From contig JAMCSM010000063.1 in NCBI GenBank assembly GCA_023380915.1, positions 1 through 8,848 of the forward strand: DNA of 8,848 bases, read 5' to 3'. Positions 6,792 to 8,848 of the stretch are shown piece by piece (within the stretch, counting starts at the first letter, position 1; each line of letters starts with the position of its first letter). The notes beneath the pieces were generated by a model. That model was not told the origin of the DNA. It saw nothing but the letters and a program-made list of their open reading frames with translations, and ran no database searches. Source of the stretch: Actinomycetota bacterium. Its GTDB lineage: Bacteria; Actinomycetota; Humimicrobiia; Humimicrobiales; Humimicrobiaceae. The position numbers and the translations under genes are program-made.

Positions 6792-7262
6792 TTAAATTTT
6801 TGCTATCTTTTTTTCATAATCTTTTACTATATACCTCTTACCTCTCTGAATTATCCCGTGCCCTTCGGCCTCGAGGTAAAATTTTTGCTGATCTATACCC
6901 CCGGGATATTTTTCATTTAATGAACCATCGGATTTCAGGGTTCTCCAGTAAGGAGTGGTATCAATCTTACCCCCTGCTTTTTCCTCCTCTGCTGCATTTG
7001 CAGCTATCCAGGCAAAAATTCCAGTTGTAATAGGACAGCCAATTGTGGCTTCATGCCTTTCTGCAAGAATATCCCTTATTTTATTTATTGTAATTATTTT
7101 TCCTTCAGGAACACTTTTCATTATTATATCAACCTCAAAAGGTGCGGGAATAACTACGGTGCCTTCGCCCCATCTGGTGCTCATTTTACCGGTTATTTCT
7201 TCGACTTTTGGCAAATCTTTTGAATCATGCAATTTTTCAACCCAGCTTTTTTTCTTTTGCAT
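6792..7262 (-). CDS. MGMT-family alkyltransferase-like protein without the acceptor cysteine
   Basis: A 156-residue protein related to the DNA-binding domain of O6-alkylguanine-DNA alkyltransferase. The block VPEGKIITINKIRDILAERH (51-70) matches the winged-helix recognition region, and GGIDQQKFYLEAEGH (121-135) matches the conserved C-terminal block. At the active-site motif, normally PCHR or PWHR, it has P-Y-W-R (104-107), so it cannot accept an alkyl group on Cys there. Alkyltransferase-like (ATL) proteins lacking this Cys flag alkylated bases for nucleotide excision repair; whether this subfamily does so is inference. The N-terminal 50 residues, including RWGEGTVVIPAP, are typical of a longer MGMT-like subfamily as I remember it, in which PYWRT appears conserved. 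GGAGG six bases before the ATG supports the start. It follows the HD gene by 25 bases, so the two are probably co-transcribed. Confidence 0.86.
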   Translation of the reverse strand: MQKKKSWVEKLHDSKDLPKVEEITGKMSTRWGEGTVVIPAPFEVDIIMKSVPEGKIITINKIRDILAERHEATIGCPITTGIFAWIAANAAEEEKAGGKIDTTPYWRTLKSDGSLNEKYPGGIDQQKFYLEAEGHGIIQRGKRYIVKDYEKKIAKI

Positions 7263-7268
7263 TTAAAT

Positions 7269-7273
7269 CCTCC
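7269..7273 (-). promoter_or_regulatory. Shine-Dalgarno GGAGG of the MGMT-like gene
   Basis: GGAGG on the minus strand, six bases before the ATG at 7262, inside the 25-base gap after the HD gene. The internal gene of the pair has a strong site while the leading gene has none. Confidence 0.75.
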
Positions 7274-7287
7274 ATTTTATGAATTTT

Positions 7288-8436
7288 TTATTCAAACTCT
7301 TTATAAACCAGGCCAAAATCAATTCCTGATATAATTTTGTTATTGTATTTTGACCTTAAATTATCCATTGCCAGCATAAGGTTTTCATTATGAATCCCAT
7401 TTTTGACTGAAAGATAAGCTTCAATAAAGGCAGCCAGATCATCTGCAGCTTTTACCATTTTTCCATCACGATTAGCAGTATTTTCAAACTCATTCTCCGT
7501 ATACATTCTCATGTCGGTATGCCACTCGACAGGAATAAGCTTGTAGATCTTTTTATCCATTTCACTTTTTTCATATTCTTTTATTAAATCATCAAGTCCT
7601 TCAACCGATTTTTTCACTGGATTTATTATATCCCTGGTCAAAACCTCCGGCAAATCATGGAACAACCCTGTAAAATAATTATTGATGCACTTTTCTTCAT
7701 TTTCTCCTGCTATTAAAGAAAAGAGATATGAAAAAATTGCCACAATCAGCATGTGACCAAGTACTGAAGTTTTTGGGACTCTGTATAAATGGCTCCATCT
7801 GATTTGAAAACGAAGCTGACCACATATATCTATAAATGAAACCAGATCCTTCGTTTGCATTAATCTTTTCATAGGATATATATTGTTATATTTTTCCTGT
7901 TCTTTATTAATGCTTTTTTCAATTTCTTCTATCTGATAACCCTTCGGATTAAAACGCCGGATTATTTCAAACTCCCATTTTGTTATATAAAAATGAGCAG
8001 CTCCTATAATTTCACGATTAATGTCTTCTGTCGGATTCATCAAATAATTATAAAATCTGTTGCAGAATCTTTCACCAAGACAGGAAATTACAGGATTTAT
8101 TTTTTCAAATACCCATTGGTTCAATTTTCTGTATTTTTTTTTATCCTGTTTTATCTGATAAAAAAGCGGGGGTTTTAAGTCTGTAAGAATGATTCTTTGG
8201 AGATATTCAAATAATCCTGCTTCAATTACCGATAACCAGCTGACATTACCGGTCTCTCTGCCATTATAGTTATCCGAAAAATTATTATTTTCCTGGCACT
8301 TGCCCAGAATATATGCGGCTATCATTTTATGGGCCTGTTTATCAAGTTCAGTTAATTCAACCATTCTTATCTGATCATTCCACCTCTGCATGCTGGCAGC
8401 TTCGTATATTTTTAAAAGAAGAGATTGTTTTATCAT
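7288..8436 (-). CDS. HD-domain phosphohydrolase-like protein with a degenerate second HD half
   Basis: A 382-residue soluble protein. The C-terminal half (about 205-345) has a complete HD signature: His228 in SVLGHML, the His260-Asp261 pair in GLFHDLPEVLTRDI, the N-P-V-K segment typical of YfbR-type HD proteins, and the final Asp (332 or 333) in KAADDLAAF. YfbR-type enzymes are metal-dependent 5'-nucleotidases; a nucleotide or phosphoester substrate is likely but unproven. The N-terminal half has a parallel pattern (LDKQAHKMI with His36; GLFEYLQRIILTDLKPP at 74-90; GAAHFYITKWEF) with Glu-Tyr in place of His-Asp, so it looks like an inactive copy. It is probably the first gene of an operon with the MGMT-like gene. 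An extended -10 lies about 45 bases upstream. No Shine-Dalgarno precedes this ATG, and the N-terminal sequence fits my recollection of homologues starting here. Confidence 0.85.
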   Translation of the reverse strand: MIKQSLLLKIYEAASMQRWNDQIRMVELTELDKQAHKMIAAYILGKCQENNNFSDNYNGRETGNVSWLSVIEAGLFEYLQRIILTDLKPPLFYQIKQDKKKYRKLNQWVFEKINPVISCLGERFCNRFYNYLMNPTEDINREIIGAAHFYITKWEFEIIRRFNPKGYQIEEIEKSINKEQEKYNNIYPMKRLMQTKDLVSFIDICGQLRFQIRWSHLYRVPKTSVLGHMLIVAIFSYLFSLIAGENEEKCINNYFTGLFHDLPEVLTRDIINPVKKSVEGLDDLIKEYEKSEMDKKIYKLIPVEWHTDMRMYTENEFENTANRDGKMVKAADDLAAFIEAYLSVKNGIHNENLMLAMDNLRSKYNNKIISGIDFGLVYKEFE

Positions 8437-8477
8437 AATTAATTCAATGCTAAATAATATATAAAATATTAATCCAT

Positions 8478-8491
8478 ATTATATTATAACA
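8478..8491 (-). promoter_or_regulatory. Extended -10 promoter for the HD-MGMT operon
   Basis: On the minus strand TGTTATAAT (8483-8491) is a perfect extended -10, overlapped by a second TATAAT (8478-8483). The predicted start point is 35-45 bases before the ATG at 8436. The leader is A/T rich without a Shine-Dalgarno. No good -35 is visible. The nine-base element is identical to that before the propeller lipoprotein gene. Confidence 0.45.
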
Positions 8492-8555
8492 AATTTATCT
8501 GACATCTATATTGAAGGATTTTTTTGACTTAAAATTTATTTCTTTAGAATTTTTT

Positions 8556-8848
8556 TCATGTCGTTTTCTTTATTCCAGGTTCAGGATGTACGGTAACATC
8601 TGAATCAGGAACTATTGTGGTTATTCTTTTTTCTATTACCTCAGTGAGGTCGTGGACTTCTTTTAAGCTTTTATTCCCATCGACCAGTATATGAATATCC
8701 AGGAAAAGCTTTGATCCTGAATGCCGCATTCTTACATTATGGCAATCCATTACCCCTTCAATATTTTCAACTTCTTTTATTATTTTTTCTTTCATTCCTT
8801 TAGGCGCAACATCCAGTAATGCCTGAATTGTTCTTATTCCTAACCTGA
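8556..8848 (-). CDS. CDF-family metal cation efflux transporter, C-terminal part (5' end outside window)
   Basis: The frame is open to the right edge and ends at TGA (8556-8558), showing 96 residues. The visible start, RTIQALLDVAPKGM, is the end of the last membrane helix and the linker of cation diffusion facilitators. The rest is the cytoplasmic dimerisation domain: H-N-V-R-M-R, D-I-H-I, a helix with E-V-H-D-L, and V-T-V-H-P-E-P near the end. These four His positions match the metal-binding His set in the cytoplasmic domain of the Zn transporter YiiP. The family exports Zn, Fe, Mn or similar divalent metals in exchange for protons; the residues that set specificity are outside the window. 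An ATG at 8795 lies inside the conserved region and is not the true start. It is 119 bases upstream of the HD gene, which seems to have its own promoter. Confidence 0.9.
   Translation of the reverse strand, partial: RLGIRTIQALLDVAPKGMKEKIIKEVENIEGVMDCHNVRMRHSGSKLFLDIHILVDGNKSLKEVHDLTEVIEKRITTIVPDSDVTVHPEPGIKKTT

Noticed and set aside
6955..7266. 103-codon plus-strand open frame opposite the MGMT-like gene
   Set aside because: It lies within the antisense of a well-recognised conserved gene, has no ribosome-binding site and encodes no recognisable domain. The same applies to open frames at 3157-3351, 3583-3789, 5644-5874, 6371-6643, 6770-7030 and 7993-8178 on the plus strand and 6433-6627 on the minus strand.
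8556..8795. A free-standing 79-residue protein starting at ATG 8795
   Set aside because: The same frame continues upstream to the window edge with RTIQALLDVAPKG, which belongs to the CDF transporter, so the ATG at 8795 is an internal Met.

Overview
The window comes from an AT-rich genome, most likely a bacterium and probably an uncultured or little-studied anaerobic lineage. The bacterial signs are a tRNA with a DNA-encoded CCA end, sigma70-like promoters (several of the extended -10 form TGnTATAAT), GGAGG ribosome-binding sites before some genes, and two lipoboxes. I cannot name the phylum from the sequence.

Layout. Positions 1-757 (minus) hold the first 252 residues of a lipoprotein with a long coiled coil and a trypsin-like protease domain. 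This gene runs off the left edge. After a divergent intergenic region, a plus-strand gene (1016-1531) encodes a small DUF6125/ATC-hydrolase-like protein. It is followed by a tRNA-Val(GAC) at 1687-1763 with its own good promoter. Everything to the right is on the minus strand: a large lipoprotein with LVIVD propeller, PKD and transglutaminase-like domains (1861-4434), a double zinc-ribbon protein (4543-5016), a DUF2779 protein that looks like two nuclease folds joined (5132-6709), an alkyltransferase-like MGMT-family protein lacking the acceptor cysteine (6792-7262), a protein with two HD-type halves (7288-8436), and the C-terminal part of a CDF metal-efflux transporter (8556-8848, open at the right edge).

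How the genes relate. The only clear operon is HD protein then MGMT-like protein (25-bp gap holding the second gene's Shine-Dalgarno). The other minus-strand genes are separated by about 80-120 bp and at least three have their own promoter-like elements. The two lipoproteins would both act outside the cytoplasmic membrane, one cutting proteins and the other having a Cys-His-Asn papain/transglutaminase-type site. Their genes are not in one operon. The nuclease, MGMT-like and HD genes suggest nucleic-acid or nucleotide maintenance, but no joint system can be shown.

I find no CRISPR array, insertion sequence, phage module or classical defence cassette. The points most worth a second look are the degenerate HD duplication, the propeller-PKD-transglutaminase lipoprotein with Asn at the usual Asp position, the palindrome sitting on the promoter and start of the DUF2779 gene, the C33 in the tRNA, and signs of leaderless transcription.
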